Assembly: GCA_031267235.1 (NCBI GenBank)
Contig: JAIRZM010000003.1
Span: 1 to 64,000, forward strand
Direction: 5' to 3'
DNA from: Holosporaceae bacterium
GTDB lineage: Bacteria; Pseudomonadota; Alphaproteobacteria; UBA3830
DNA: 64,000 nucleotides
Shown: piece after piece, positions 18,923 to 27,587 of the stretch
Layout: each line of letters begins with the position of its first letter
Numbering within the stretch: the first letter of the stretch is position 1
The notes under the pieces: generated by a model
The model's input: the letters and a program-made list of their open reading frames with translations, nothing else
The model's database searches: none
Told to the model about the DNA's origin: nothing
Translations under genes and position numbers: made by a program

Positions 18923-19708
18923 ATGGCAAGACAAAGTTTGAGTCCGATGAAGGATCTAGATTTTCCGGAGACAAATCATCTGGAAATGAGAACAAATGAA
19001 AGGGTTGGAAGAAAGAGAAAAGATGCTCCCATGACACATCTCAAGTATCTGCGCAAGAGAAATGGCTATACTTTGGAAACTTTATCGGAGATTACGAGTA
19101 TTTCCATTTCCTATCTGTCGCGTTTAGAATCCGGCTCCAGAAGATTAAATACCGACCTCATTCGAAGGCTTTCTCACGCTTTTGGCTGTGAGCCCGCAGA
19201 GCTTTTGCAGGAAATTTCTCACGAAAGTAGGGTTGTTACGCCGGTGGAGTTCAGCCGCAAGAGAAGGTCTGATATGATGTCGCGGGATAATGGTATGCCG
19301 CTCTATTGCGTTGCCCAGGATTCCGTCGATCCAGCAAAGCTTACCATTAAAATTTGCGCATCTTCAGAGTGGAGACAACGTCCGCCAGAGCTGAGCACCA
19401 AGAACGAAGTATTTGCCATAAAAGCTGACGGCTATTTTAAGCCTCACTTTAGCGCTTCTTCTACGCTTTATCTTGAGCCATCCCACAACCTGGTTCCGGA
19501 ATCCACGGTGGTTATTCTGAATCGCGGAAAAATTATGATTAAGAAAATTTGGAGCATAACGCCGACAACCTTGCAGCTCTGCGATATAGCTGATATCGAG
19601 CTTCTGAAAAGCGGCAAGATCTCCGGCGATAAATTGGTGGAGATCGAGCGCAATTCACCCGAAGCCACTTATAAAGTTGTGGGCTACTCGGATTTTGGTT
19701 TGATTTGA
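18923..19708 (+). CDS. XRE-family HTH transcriptional regulator with S24-like C-terminal domain
   Basis: LKYLRKRNGYTLETLSEITSISISYLSRLESGSRRLNTDLIRRLSHAFGCEPAELL is an XRE HTH; C-terminal half VFAIKADGYFKPHF...LVPESTVVILNRGKIMIKKIW resembles S24/CI folds. Confidence 0.8.
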   Translation: MARQSLSPMKDLDFPETNHLEMRTNERVGRKRKDAPMTHLKYLRKRNGYTLETLSEITSISISYLSRLESGSRRLNTDLIRRLSHAFGCEPAELLQEISHESRVVTPVEFSRKRRSDMMSRDNGMPLYCVAQDSVDPAKLTIKICASSEWRQRPPELSTKNEVFAIKADGYFKPHFSASSTLYLEPSHNLVPESTVVILNRGKIMIKKIWSITPTTLQLCDIADIELLKSGKISGDKLVEIERNSPEATYKVVGYSDFGLI

Positions 19709-19736
19709 TTGCTTTTGGAGCGGTGGTGTGTTTTTG

Positions 19737-19776
19737 CCGATTTCCATGTTTTAGATTCCAAAAAGATGGAAATCGG
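19737..19776 (+). terminator. Perfect inverted repeat/hairpin, likely terminator after the XRE gene, just upstream of the rpsD promoter region
   Basis: CCGATTTCCAT (19737-19747) and ATGGAAATCGG (19766-19776), followed by TTGACTTTTTTG. Confidence 0.55.
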
Positions 19777-19837
19777 TTGACTTTTTTGTGATATGAATTA
19801 ACATTTGGCCGTTATACGCTAGCAAGAAGGGATATTA

Positions 19838-20452
19838 ATGAGCAAACGCGTCACTGTTAAGCATAAGATTGACAGAAGGTTGGGGGTTAATTTATGGGGA
19901 TGCTCCAAGAGCCCCATCAACGATAGAAATTACGCTCCTGGTCAGCATGGCAGCAACAAAAAGAAGCCATCAGATTATGGAGTCCAACTCTTGGCTAAGC
20001 AGAAGCTGAAGGGGTACTACGGCAATTTAACGGAAAAACAGTTTCGGCGCATTTACCAGAAAGCGTCTCAAATGAAGGGAGATACCAGCCAGAATATTAT
20101 TGGATTGCTGGAGCGTAGGCTGGATGCCGTCGTATATAGGATGAAATTTGCTTCCACCGTTTTTGCCTCAAGGCAACTGATCAACCACTGTCACGTAAAG
20201 GTTAATGGACGCGTAGTGAACATATCCTCCTACAGCGTGAAAGAAGGCGATCTCGTCGAAATCAAAGAAGAATCGAAGAAAAACACCGCCATTCTAGAAG
20301 CTGTCCAGTCTACGGAGCGAGATCTTCCGACCTATGTGGATGTCAACCTGAAAGTTCTTAGCGGCGTATTTGTTAATGTTCCGAAACTGGAGGATGTTCC
20401 CTATCCGGTAGTCATGGAGCCGAACATTGTCATCGAATACTATTCCAGATAA
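19838..20452 (+). CDS. rpsD: 30S ribosomal protein S4
   Basis: [41 protein letters not shown]4 RNA-binding domain. Confidence 0.97.
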   Translation: MSKRVTVKHKIDRRLGVNLWGCSKSPINDRNYAPGQHGSNKKKPSDYGVQLLAKQKLKGYYGNLTEKQFRRIYQKASQMKGDTSQNIIGLLERRLDAVVYRMKFASTVFASRQLINHCHVKVNGRVVNISSYSVKEGDLVEIKEESKKNTAILEAVQSTERDLPTYVDVNLKVLSGVFVNVPKLEDVPYPVVMEPNIVIEYYSR

Positions 20453-20486
20453 TTCAGCGACTGATTGCGTCTAGGATTTTTTTGTT

Positions 20487-20562
20487 GCCGAACTAGCTCA
20501 GATGGTAGAGCGGCTGATTTGTAATCAGTAGGTCGTTGGTTCGAATCCGACGTTCGGCACCA
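20487..20562 (+). tRNA. tRNA-Thr (anticodon TGT)
   Basis: GCCGAACTAGCTCAGATGGTAGAGCGGCTGATTTGTAATCAGTAGGTCGTTGGTTCGAATCCGACGTTCGGCACCA cloverleaf. Confidence 0.93.
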
Positions 20563-20806
20563 CCATGATTTAATGAAATCTGCAATGGTCCGTCCCGTCA
20601 ATACTCTGTGTTCCTGCTCTCCATCAAGAGTGAAATGCGTCAAACGTAGCAAGTGATAGTTGAAAAAGTACATCTGCCGGGGTAATTTTTTATACTTAAC
20701 TGGGCAATCCCAAATATAAATTAACTAAAAATTAATTGACTATTGTTCGGAACGAGTATGTAATGGAGAACGTTTGTTATGGGAAACCACTGAAAGGATG
20801 TCTTTC

Positions 20807-21925
20807 ATGCGTGACGTTTCAGTATTTGCAGTTCTAATTGTTTCCCTACTGGCGGTTGGATGCGACAACAAGAAGCAGATGCAAACTCCTTTGCCGCTTG
20901 TCGGAGCCACCAAAGCCGTAAAGCGTAATGTCCCATTAGTTCTAGAGGTTCCGGCAAAAATCACAGGTTCGCTGGAAATTCAAATTCGGGCTCAAGTTAG
21001 CGGGATTCTCAAATCCAGATTATTCAAAGAGGGGCAGTATGTAAAAGAGGGAGAAAAGCTATTTGAAATAGATCAGGAACCCTATAAAGCGGCGCTCACC
21101 AAAGCACAGGGCACATTCGCTCAGGCCCAATCTGAGCTTCGGCGAACAACGCGCGACCACGAGCGCATGAAAAGGCTATATCGGGATAAGGCGGTTAGCC
21201 AAAAAGAACACGATGACGCTCTTTCAGCTTTCGAAAGAGCCGAAGCAAATTTGAAGGTTGCTCAGGGATCACTACATGAAGCGGAAATCAATCTTGGATA
21301 TACGGAAGTGAAAGCGCCAATTTCTGGAATTGTTAGAAAGGAAGAGCAGTCCATAGGGAATCTGGTTTCCTCCAACGGGCAGCCGAGTTTGTTGACCACC
21401 ATGGTGCAAATATGTCCGCTGCATGCGAATTTCTCTGTTTCTGGTGCGCTCTGGAGCAGCATAGCCAAAAGCCACAATGCTGGAAAAATTAAATTGCGAA
21501 AGTTTGATGATTTCAAGGTGGAAATTATCATGTCAGACGACTCAGTTTACCCCAAAACGGGAAAAATAATTTTCGTGGACAGCAGCGAAGATGATTTAAC
21601 GTCTGGCGTTTCCATAAAGGCCGAGGTTCCCAACGATGAAAATCAAAAATTTCTGCTGCCGGGACAGTTTGTGAGGATAAAACTTGTTGGTGCGGAATAC
21701 AAGGATGTGGTCGTCGTGCCACAATCGGCGCTGATTTCCACAAAAATGGGATCCATAGTCTATGTTGTGAAAGAAGATAAAATAGTGGAAGTTCGTCCTG
21801 TAAAAGCTGAGCTTGTCGAGAATCAAGCGATCATTCACAGCGGATTAAAGGAGGGAGAAATAGTCATCTCAGAGGGAATTGTAAAGGCGCGTCCTGGACA
21901 ATTGGTGAACGCCTTGGTGAAGTAG
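20807..21925 (+). CDS. RND efflux periplasmic adaptor (AcrA/MexA family lipoprotein)
   Basis: Lipobox-like VSLLAVGC, IRAQVSGILKSRLFKEGQYVKEGEKLFEID, paired hairpin/lipoyl regions; followed by RND permease. Confidence 0.93.
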   Translation: MRDVSVFAVLIVSLLAVGCDNKKQMQTPLPLVGATKAVKRNVPLVLEVPAKITGSLEIQIRAQVSGILKSRLFKEGQYVKEGEKLFEIDQEPYKAALTKAQGTFAQAQSELRRTTRDHERMKRLYRDKAVSQKEHDDALSAFERAEANLKVAQGSLHEAEINLGYTEVKAPISGIVRKEEQSIGNLVSSNGQPSLLTTMVQICPLHANFSVSGALWSSIAKSHNAGKIKLRKFDDFKVEIIMSDDSVYPKTGKIIFVDSSEDDLTSGVSIKAEVPNDENQKFLLPGQFVRIKLVGAEYKDVVVVPQSALISTKMGSIVYVVKEDKIVEVRPVKAELVENQAIIHSGLKEGEIVISEGIVKARPGQLVNALVK

Positions 21926-21954
21926 AAAACTGCCGACGGTGAAAGGAGGCGATT

Positions 21955-24900
21955 ATGTTTTCCCGTTTTTTTATAGATAGACCGATTTTTGCAAGCGTCG
22001 TTTCTCTGGTCGTGGTTCTGGCTGGGCTTGTGTCCGTTGGTAATCTTCCGATTTCCCTTTATCCGGAGCTAACTCCGCCGACAATAGTCGTTGACGCGAT
22101 GTATCCGGGAGCCAGCGCTGAGGTCATTTCCGAAACAGTCTTGGCCCCATTGGAGCAGAAAATAAATGGCGTGGAGGAGATGATCTACATAAGCTCCAAC
22201 GCATCCAGCAGTAACGGAAAAGCAAGCATATCGGTTTTCTTTCAGGTCGGCGCTGACCCAGATAAGGCCATGATTAATGTCAACAATAGAGTGCAGATGG
22301 TTACATCTTCGCTTCCGGAGGACGTAAGGCGATACGGCATAACGGTTAACAAAAGGTCTTCCTCCATATTGCAGGTGCTGTCCGTCTATTCGGAGGATGC
22401 TCGCTATGATGCCACCTACATCGGCAATTACGCTCTACTCAATATTGTGGACGAGCTAAAAAGGCTTGACGGAGTTGGTGACGCCGTTGTTATGTCTGGT
22501 AATGATTATTCCATGCGCATTTGGCTGAAGCCAGATAAATTGGCCAAAATGAGCCTAAGCACATCTGATGTTGTTTCTGCCATATCTGCCCAAAACTCTC
22601 AACATACGGCTGGGGCTGTTGGCAAGGAGCCACTGGATATAAAAGTAGATCGCAGTTATATCATCAGCGCTCCAGGTAGATATTCCACCGTGAAGGAATT
22701 TGAGAATATTATTTTGCGAGCAAACTCTGACGGGACAGCTCTGTGTCTGAAAGATGTTGCAGATGTCGAATTGGGAGCGCAGACCTACGATATTGTGGCA
22801 AAAACGCACGGCTATGACGCAGTTCCAATCATGATTTATCTATCTCCGGGAGCAAATGCGTTGGCGACCGCGGAGCGTGTTACCAAAAAGATGGAATCAA
22901 TGGTGGAGGCTTATCCCAAAGGACTACGTCACAAAGTGGTCTTCGATACCACTGGATTCGTCAAAAATTCTGTGAAAGAAGTAGTGAAAACGCTGTTTGA
23001 GGCTATTGCGTTGGTTTTCCTGGTGATTTTGCTGTTTTTGAAAAATTTGAGAGCAACCATTATTCCCTGCTTAGCTGTTCCAGTTTCCATCATAGGCGCT
23101 TTTGCCGGCATGATACTGTTGGGATTTTCCATCAACATCCTAACGTTATTCGGACTGGTTCTGGCCATAGGAATCGTTGTGGATGACGCTATAGTTGTCA
23201 TTGAAAACGTCGAACGTATAATGCGAACGCAGCAATTGTCGGTTCGGGAAGCAACCATAAAAGCTATGGAGGAAGTAACCGGAGCTTTGGTGGCCATCGT
23301 CTTGGTTTTATGCGCGGTTTTTGTGCCGGTTTCTTTTATGGGCGGATTAGCCGGAACCATGTACAAACAGTTTGCCATAACTATAGTCGTCTCTGTTATT
23401 ATTTCCGGAATTTGCGCCCTTACGCTAACTCCAGCCCTCTGTGTTGTGTTTTTGAAAAATCATAACCCATCGAAGCTTAGAAAAAATAAGTTCTTCGAAT
23501 GGTTTGATGAAAAATTTAATAGATTAACTGACAAATACGTTGATGTTGTAAAATTTATAACGAAAAACGTAAAATTTTCGCTAATGCTTGTGGCTGTGTT
23601 TTTAGCTATTACCGTGGCACTATTTAAAATTACCCCCGGCAGTTTGTTGCCGGAAGAAGATCAGGGCGTGTTCATTTCCTGTGCAATTCTGGATCCTGCT
23701 GCCTCACTGGATAGAAGTGTAGAGGTCATATCCATTGTGGACAAAGCTATGCGCAAAGATCCCGGAGTTCTGGATGGAATGTTCATAGCTGGCTTCGACA
23801 TGCTGGGAGGATCTGTATCCACCAATGCCGCGACCGAGTTTTTTTCATTAAAAGATTGGAGTAAGCGTACGAGACTTGATCAGTCCTCGGATATGATGGC
23901 GAAAAAAGCTATGGGCATAGGAGCGAAAATTACGGACGGACTCATAATGGCCTTCTGTCCTCCGCCAATTGTGGGAATGAGCATGACCGGAGGCTTTGAA
24001 GCCTATATTCAAAAAATTGGCGATTCTAATAGCAAAGCCCTAGAAGAAAAAGTAAAAGAATTTATCGCAGTTGCGGCAAAGCGCCTTCAGCTAGGCAAAA
24101 TTAGTTCCGTCTTTAACGCCAGTACTCCCCAATTCAGTATGGAAGTCGATAATCTGAAAGCTTTATCGTTGAACGTGCCGATTCACGAAATCTACGACAC
24201 CATGTCATCCACTTTCAATGCCCGCTATGTCAATGATTTCTCTAAATTTGGAAGAGGATTCAAGGTGATGGTACAGGCAAAGGGTAATTACAGAGCTTTT
24301 CCGGAACAAATTAGCGAAATCTATGTGAAGTCCAAAGAAGGCTCCATGATACCTCTTTCGGCATTCGTGAAGCTAACGCCGACTGTTGGAGCAATCACTG
24401 CGGAAAGATTTAACGTTTTCCCGGCAGCTAAAATCATGGGAAATCCAGCTCCCGGTTATACATCAGGCGAAGCCATAAAAGCCGTAGAAGAAATCGCTAA
24501 GGAGATTTTTGGCAGCGAATACATGCTGTCCTGGATAGGGTCAGCCTACCAGGAAAAGCAAGCCGGCGGACAATCTTCCAGCGCCATGATCCTTGGTCTG
24601 TTGGTGGTTTTCCTAATTTTGGCAGCCCAATATGAACGCTGGACTTTGCCGCTTGCGGTTGTTTTCGTCGTTCCCTTTGCCATGTTTGGCGCAATAGTTG
24701 CTGTAGTCTTGAGGGGTCAAAGCAATGATATTTATTTTCAAATAGCGCTGGTAACGTTGGTGGGATTATCTGCCAAAAATGCCATTCTCATTGTTGAATT
24801 TGCTGTGATTCTAAGAAAAGCAGGCGAAGCATTGCTGGAATCCGCCATAAAGGCGGCACGGCTACGTTTCAGACCAATAATAATGACGTCTGTGGCGTTT

Positions 24901-25098
24901 ATTTTGGGCAGTGTTCCTTTGGCCATTAGTTCCGGAGCCGGAAGCGCCAGTCGGCATTCGTTGGGCACGGGAGTCATAGGCGGAATGTTGGGGGCGACAA
25001 TTTTGGCTCCCCTATTTGTTCCGCTGTTTTATGTGTTAATCACCGGTATAAGCGAAAGAATTAGAGATAGGAGAAAACAAAGTAATGCCAAAGCGTAG
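21955..25098 (+). CDS. RND multidrug efflux permease (AcrB/MexB, HAE1 family)
   Basis: FSRFFIDRPIFASVVSLVVVLAGL, LFGLVLAIGIVVDDAIVVIENVER, VTLVGLSAKNAILIVEFA; 1047 aa. Confidence 0.96.
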   Translation: MFSRFFIDRPIFASVVSLVVVLAGLVSVGNLPISLYPELTPPTIVVDAMYPGASAEVISETVLAPLEQKINGVEEMIYISSNASSSNGKASISVFFQVGADPDKAMINVNNRVQMVTSSLPEDVRRYGITVNKRSSSILQVLSVYSEDARYDATYIGNYALLNIVDELKRLDGVGDAVVMSGNDYSMRIWLKPDKLAKMSLSTSDVVSAISAQNSQHTAGAVGKEPLDIKVDRSYIISAPGRYSTVKEFENIILRANSDGTALCLKDVADVELGAQTYDIVAKTHGYDAVPIMIYLSPGANALATAERVTKKMESMVEAYPKGLRHKVVFDTTGFVKNSVKEVVKTLFEAIALVFLVILLFLKNLRATIIPCLAVPVSIIGAFAGMILLGFSINILTLFGLVLAIGIVVDDAIVVIENVERIMRTQQLSVREATIKAMEEVTGALVAIVLVLCAVFVPVSFMGGLAGTMYKQFAITIVVSVIISGICALTLTPALCVVFLKNHNPSKLRKNKFFEWFDEKFNRLTDKYVDVVKFITKNVKFSLMLVAVFLAITVALFKITPGSLLPEEDQGVFISCAILDPAASLDRSVEVISIVDKAMRKDPGVLDGMFIAGFDMLGGSVSTNAATEFFSLKDWSKRTRLDQSSDMMAKKAMGIGAKITDGLIMAFCPPPIVGMSMTGGFEAYIQKIGDSNSKALEEKVKEFIAVAAKRLQLGKISSVFNASTPQFSMEVDNLKALSLNVPIHEIYDTMSSTFNARYVNDFSKFGRGFKVMVQAKGNYRAFPEQISEIYVKSKEGSMIPLSAFVKLTPTVGAITAERFNVFPAAKIMGNPAPGYTSGEAIKAVEEIAKEIFGSEYMLSWIGSAYQEKQAGGQSSSAMILGLLVVFLILAAQYERWTLPLAVVFVVPFAMFGAIVAVVLRGQSNDIYFQIALVTLVGLSAKNAILIVEFAVILRKAGEALLESAIKAARLRFRPIIMTSVAFILGSVPLAISSGAGSASRHSLGTGVIGGMLGATILAPLFVPLFYVLITGISERIRDRRKQSNAKA

Positions 25099-26506
25099 TT
25101 TGAGGAATTTAGCCAGCGTTACGTTATCAGTACTGCTTTTGAGCGGCTGCGAAATAGGTCCGGATTACAAGCGCCCAAAAATCGATATGCCGGATTTGAG
25201 CGCGAAGGAAGAAGTATCTCAGTTTATTTCCAAAAAATGGTGGAATGTATTTGAGGATTCTGCTCTTAATCATCTTGAAGAGCTTGCACTGAAGCGCAAC
25301 GCCGATCTTAGACAGGCAATTGCCAACGTTGACGAAGCAAGAGCCGCTGTTGGCATATCTTCCGCTGATTTGCTGCCGACTTTGGGCGTCAAAGGAGAAG
25401 GTGTGAAAAATTATATCTCGGCGCGAGGGAAATCCTATATGCCTGGCGTATCCAGCAAGCGTAACGCCGTTGATTATCTTGGCGCTGCATCGGCATCCTA
25501 TGAATTGGATTTTTTCGGCAAATACAGAAGAGCGGACGAAGTGGTCAGGGCTATCTTGTTATCCACTAGAGCGGCCAGGGAAACAGTTCTATTGGCGGTC
25601 ACGGCAGACGTTGCAAAAGTGTACTTTTTGCTGCGTTCGTTGGATGCAAAGCTGGCCATCGCCAAAAGAACGCTAAAAACTCGTCAAGAGAGCAATCAGG
25701 TTTACAAAAGTAGGTTTCTTAATGGATACTGCACGGAATTGGATTATCTAAGAATAGAATCCGACATGCTCTCGGTTAACACCACAGTCATAAATTTGGA
25801 ATCTGAGGTTGCCAGAGCCGAGACTTTGCTGAGCGTACTTATCGGCTCGAGTCCGAAAGAAATGATCAACCGAGCTACCTCCAAAGATAAAGCTATAGAA
25901 AAATTAAATATACCTTCCAGTGTGCCAACAGGCATTCCATCCGATATTCTTGCTCGAAGACCTGATATACTTCAGGCTGAAGCTCAATTAATTGCGGCGA
26001 ACGCTAAAATTGGCGAAGCCAGAGCGGCGCATTTTCCATCCATTTCCCTAACTGGGATTTTTGGCTTCGAAAGCAACTCTTTGGCAAGTTTGTTTGATAC
26101 GGGCTCAAGTATGTGGAATTTCGTCGGAGGAATCAGTCTACCAATCTTTGCCGGAGGAAGAATCGCCTCGCTGGAGGGTGTGGCAAAGGCTCGCTATAGA
26201 AAAATGCTGGTTGCCTATGAAAAATCTATACAAACTGCTTTCAAGGAAACGCTGGACGCTCTAATTTCTAATAGAAAAAATCGTGAGATCGTTGTTTCCA
26301 GAACTCGCCAGGTTGACGCTCTGAAAAAAAGCTATCGTATTGCGCTGAAGCAAAAGGAATCTGGCCTCATAGGTCTGCTTGATCTGCTAGATGTGGAACG
26401 CGGCCTTCTGTCGGCGGAGATGGAATTGGTCGGAGCGCTGCAAAATCAACTAAACGCAACGGTTGATCTCTGCAAAGCGCTGGGCGGTGGTTGGAAAATG
26501 CCTTAA
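25085..26506 (+). CDS. Outer-membrane efflux channel lipoprotein (OprM/NodT family)
   Basis: LLLSGCEIGPDYKRP, PSDILARRPDILQAEAQLIAANAKIGEARAAHFPSISLTG. Confidence 0.94.
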   Translation: MPKRSLRNLASVTLSVLLLSGCEIGPDYKRPKIDMPDLSAKEEVSQFISKKWWNVFEDSALNHLEELALKRNADLRQAIANVDEARAAVGISSADLLPTLGVKGEGVKNYISARGKSYMPGVSSKRNAVDYLGAASASYELDFFGKYRRADEVVRAILLSTRAARETVLLAVTADVAKVYFLLRSLDAKLAIAKRTLKTRQESNQVYKSRFLNGYCTELDYLRIESDMLSVNTTVINLESEVARAETLLSVLIGSSPKEMINRATSKDKAIEKLNIPSSVPTGIPSDILARRPDILQAEAQLIAANAKIGEARAAHFPSISLTGIFGFESNSLASLFDTGSSMWNFVGGISLPIFAGGRIASLEGVAKARYRKMLVAYEKSIQTAFKETLDALISNRKNREIVVSRTRQVDALKKSYRIALKQKESGLIGLLDLLDVERGLLSAEMELVGALQNQLNATVDLCKALGGGWKMP

Positions 26507-26628
26507 ATCGCGAAAAGATAGGTTCTGGTAGCGAAATGTAGAAAATTTTAGGAAAGTTGTATGCCCCATACAAATGTTCAAATTTAAGGTTTATTCAACG
26601 ATGAATCATAAATAATCATGTTTGTTTA

Positions 26629-26771
26629 TAATTTTTCGCCTTCTGGAGCTCCTCGAACTCGAAGGATGAAAAATTGCAAACCCCAATTAACGAACATGGT
26701 TAATTTTTCGCCTTCTGGAACTCCTCGAGCTTGAAGAGCAAAAATTGCAAACCCCAATTAACGAACATGGT
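26629..26771. repeat. Two tandem ~72-bp direct repeats, each with an imperfect hairpin
   Basis: TAATTTTTCGCCTTCTGGRRCTCCTCGARCTYGAAG...AAAAATTGCAAACCCCAATTAACGAACATGGT occurs at 26629-26700 and 26701-26771. Confidence 0.85.
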
Positions 26772-26794
26772 TGCTCGCAATCTTATACCATTTT

Positions 26795-26897
26795 CCATCA
26801 TCAATTATCTATTGCCCGTCTGGTAGAGGCTGATACAGAACACATTCCAGAGGCCGTTTGGATAATCCAAAATGGGAAATGGCATAATTGATGATGG
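26795..26897. repeat. 14-bp perfect inverted repeat with ~75-nt spacer
   Basis: CCATCATCAATTAT (26795-26808) and ATAATTGATGATGG (26884-26897) between the efflux operon and the Hcp-like gene. Confidence 0.75.
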
Positions 26898-26928
26898 GAT
26901 CTAGTATTAGAGTATTAGCCAGATCACT

Positions 26929-27471
26929 TCATGCTTCAGCTGTCTCACCGGTCGACGTGGCCGGACTGTAGTCAACGCCGTATTGTCCAATCTTTACGCC
27001 GTCGAGATCGCGTGCGACAGTCACGTCCTGTCTATTTTCATAACTGAAGGAAAAAGCTATCGTCTTTCCCTCTTGTTTATAACTTTTGAATATGCATGAT
27101 TCATATGTGGTTACTTGAATATCAACAAGTTCATGCTTTATATTTATGACTCTCCGTATTATGATTTTCTTTATCGTCGTTCCACCAGTTAAATGGCCCT
27201 GTATTATTGGCGCCCAGGAGCCATAATCCATTTGCACTTCTACATCGTAGGCTACAACATATCCAAAATTAGCCCGTTCACCAGAAGCAATGCTGTCGTT
27301 GTCATACCTTTGAAAACCGCTTTTTTCGTCATAGCAGGGGGCGCTGTTCTCTCTGTTCTTAAGTTCGCTGGAAAAAATATCACTTGGATCTTCGCTTTCT
27401 ATGGTACAACCAATGGATACAGTTGTGTTATTCGGTTTTCCCTCTTCATAGGCGCCAGCATTTCCTAACAT
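26929..27471 (-). CDS. hcp: Hcp (TssD)-like type VI secretion tube protein, divergent
   Basis: C-terminal two thirds resemble Hcp (HLTGGTTIKKIIIRRVINIKHELVDIQVTTYESC...IAFSFSYENRQDVTVARDLDGVKIGQYGVDYS). Directly upstream on the same strand is the sheath gene. Confidence 0.65.
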   Translation of the reverse strand: MLGNAGAYEEGKPNNTTVSIGCTIESEDPSDIFSSELKNRENSAPCYDEKSGFQRYDNDSIASGERANFGYVVAYDVEVQMDYGSWAPIIQGHLTGGTTIKKIIIRRVINIKHELVDIQVTTYESCIFKSYKQEGKTIAFSFSYENRQDVTVARDLDGVKIGQYGVDYSPATSTGETAEA

Positions 27472-27587
27472 GATGTTTGCTCCTTCTCTCAGCTATTGTT
27501 ATTCAACTCTTACCACATAACCAATCTAGATATAAAACCACCACGATACGACACAGTTTCGAACACTAAAACCACTAACTCGTCAGC

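Noticed and set aside
18923-19708. Prophage repressor marking an integrated phage
   Set aside because: No integrase, structural or lysis genes in the surrounding sequence; neighbours are chromosomal genes.
20563-20806. Structured RNA upstream of the RND operon
   Set aside because: No riboswitch, 6S, tmRNA or RNase P signature recognised by eye; nothing supportable.
22929-23378. Antisense 149-aa ORF inside the RND permease, and similar antisense ORFs throughout
   Set aside because: Lies entirely opposite a strongly supported conserved CDS with no recognisable domains; treated as chance ORFs.
26629-26771. Possible CRISPR array
   Set aside because: Only two directly abutting units with no unique spacers and no cas genes nearby; better described as a tandem repeat.
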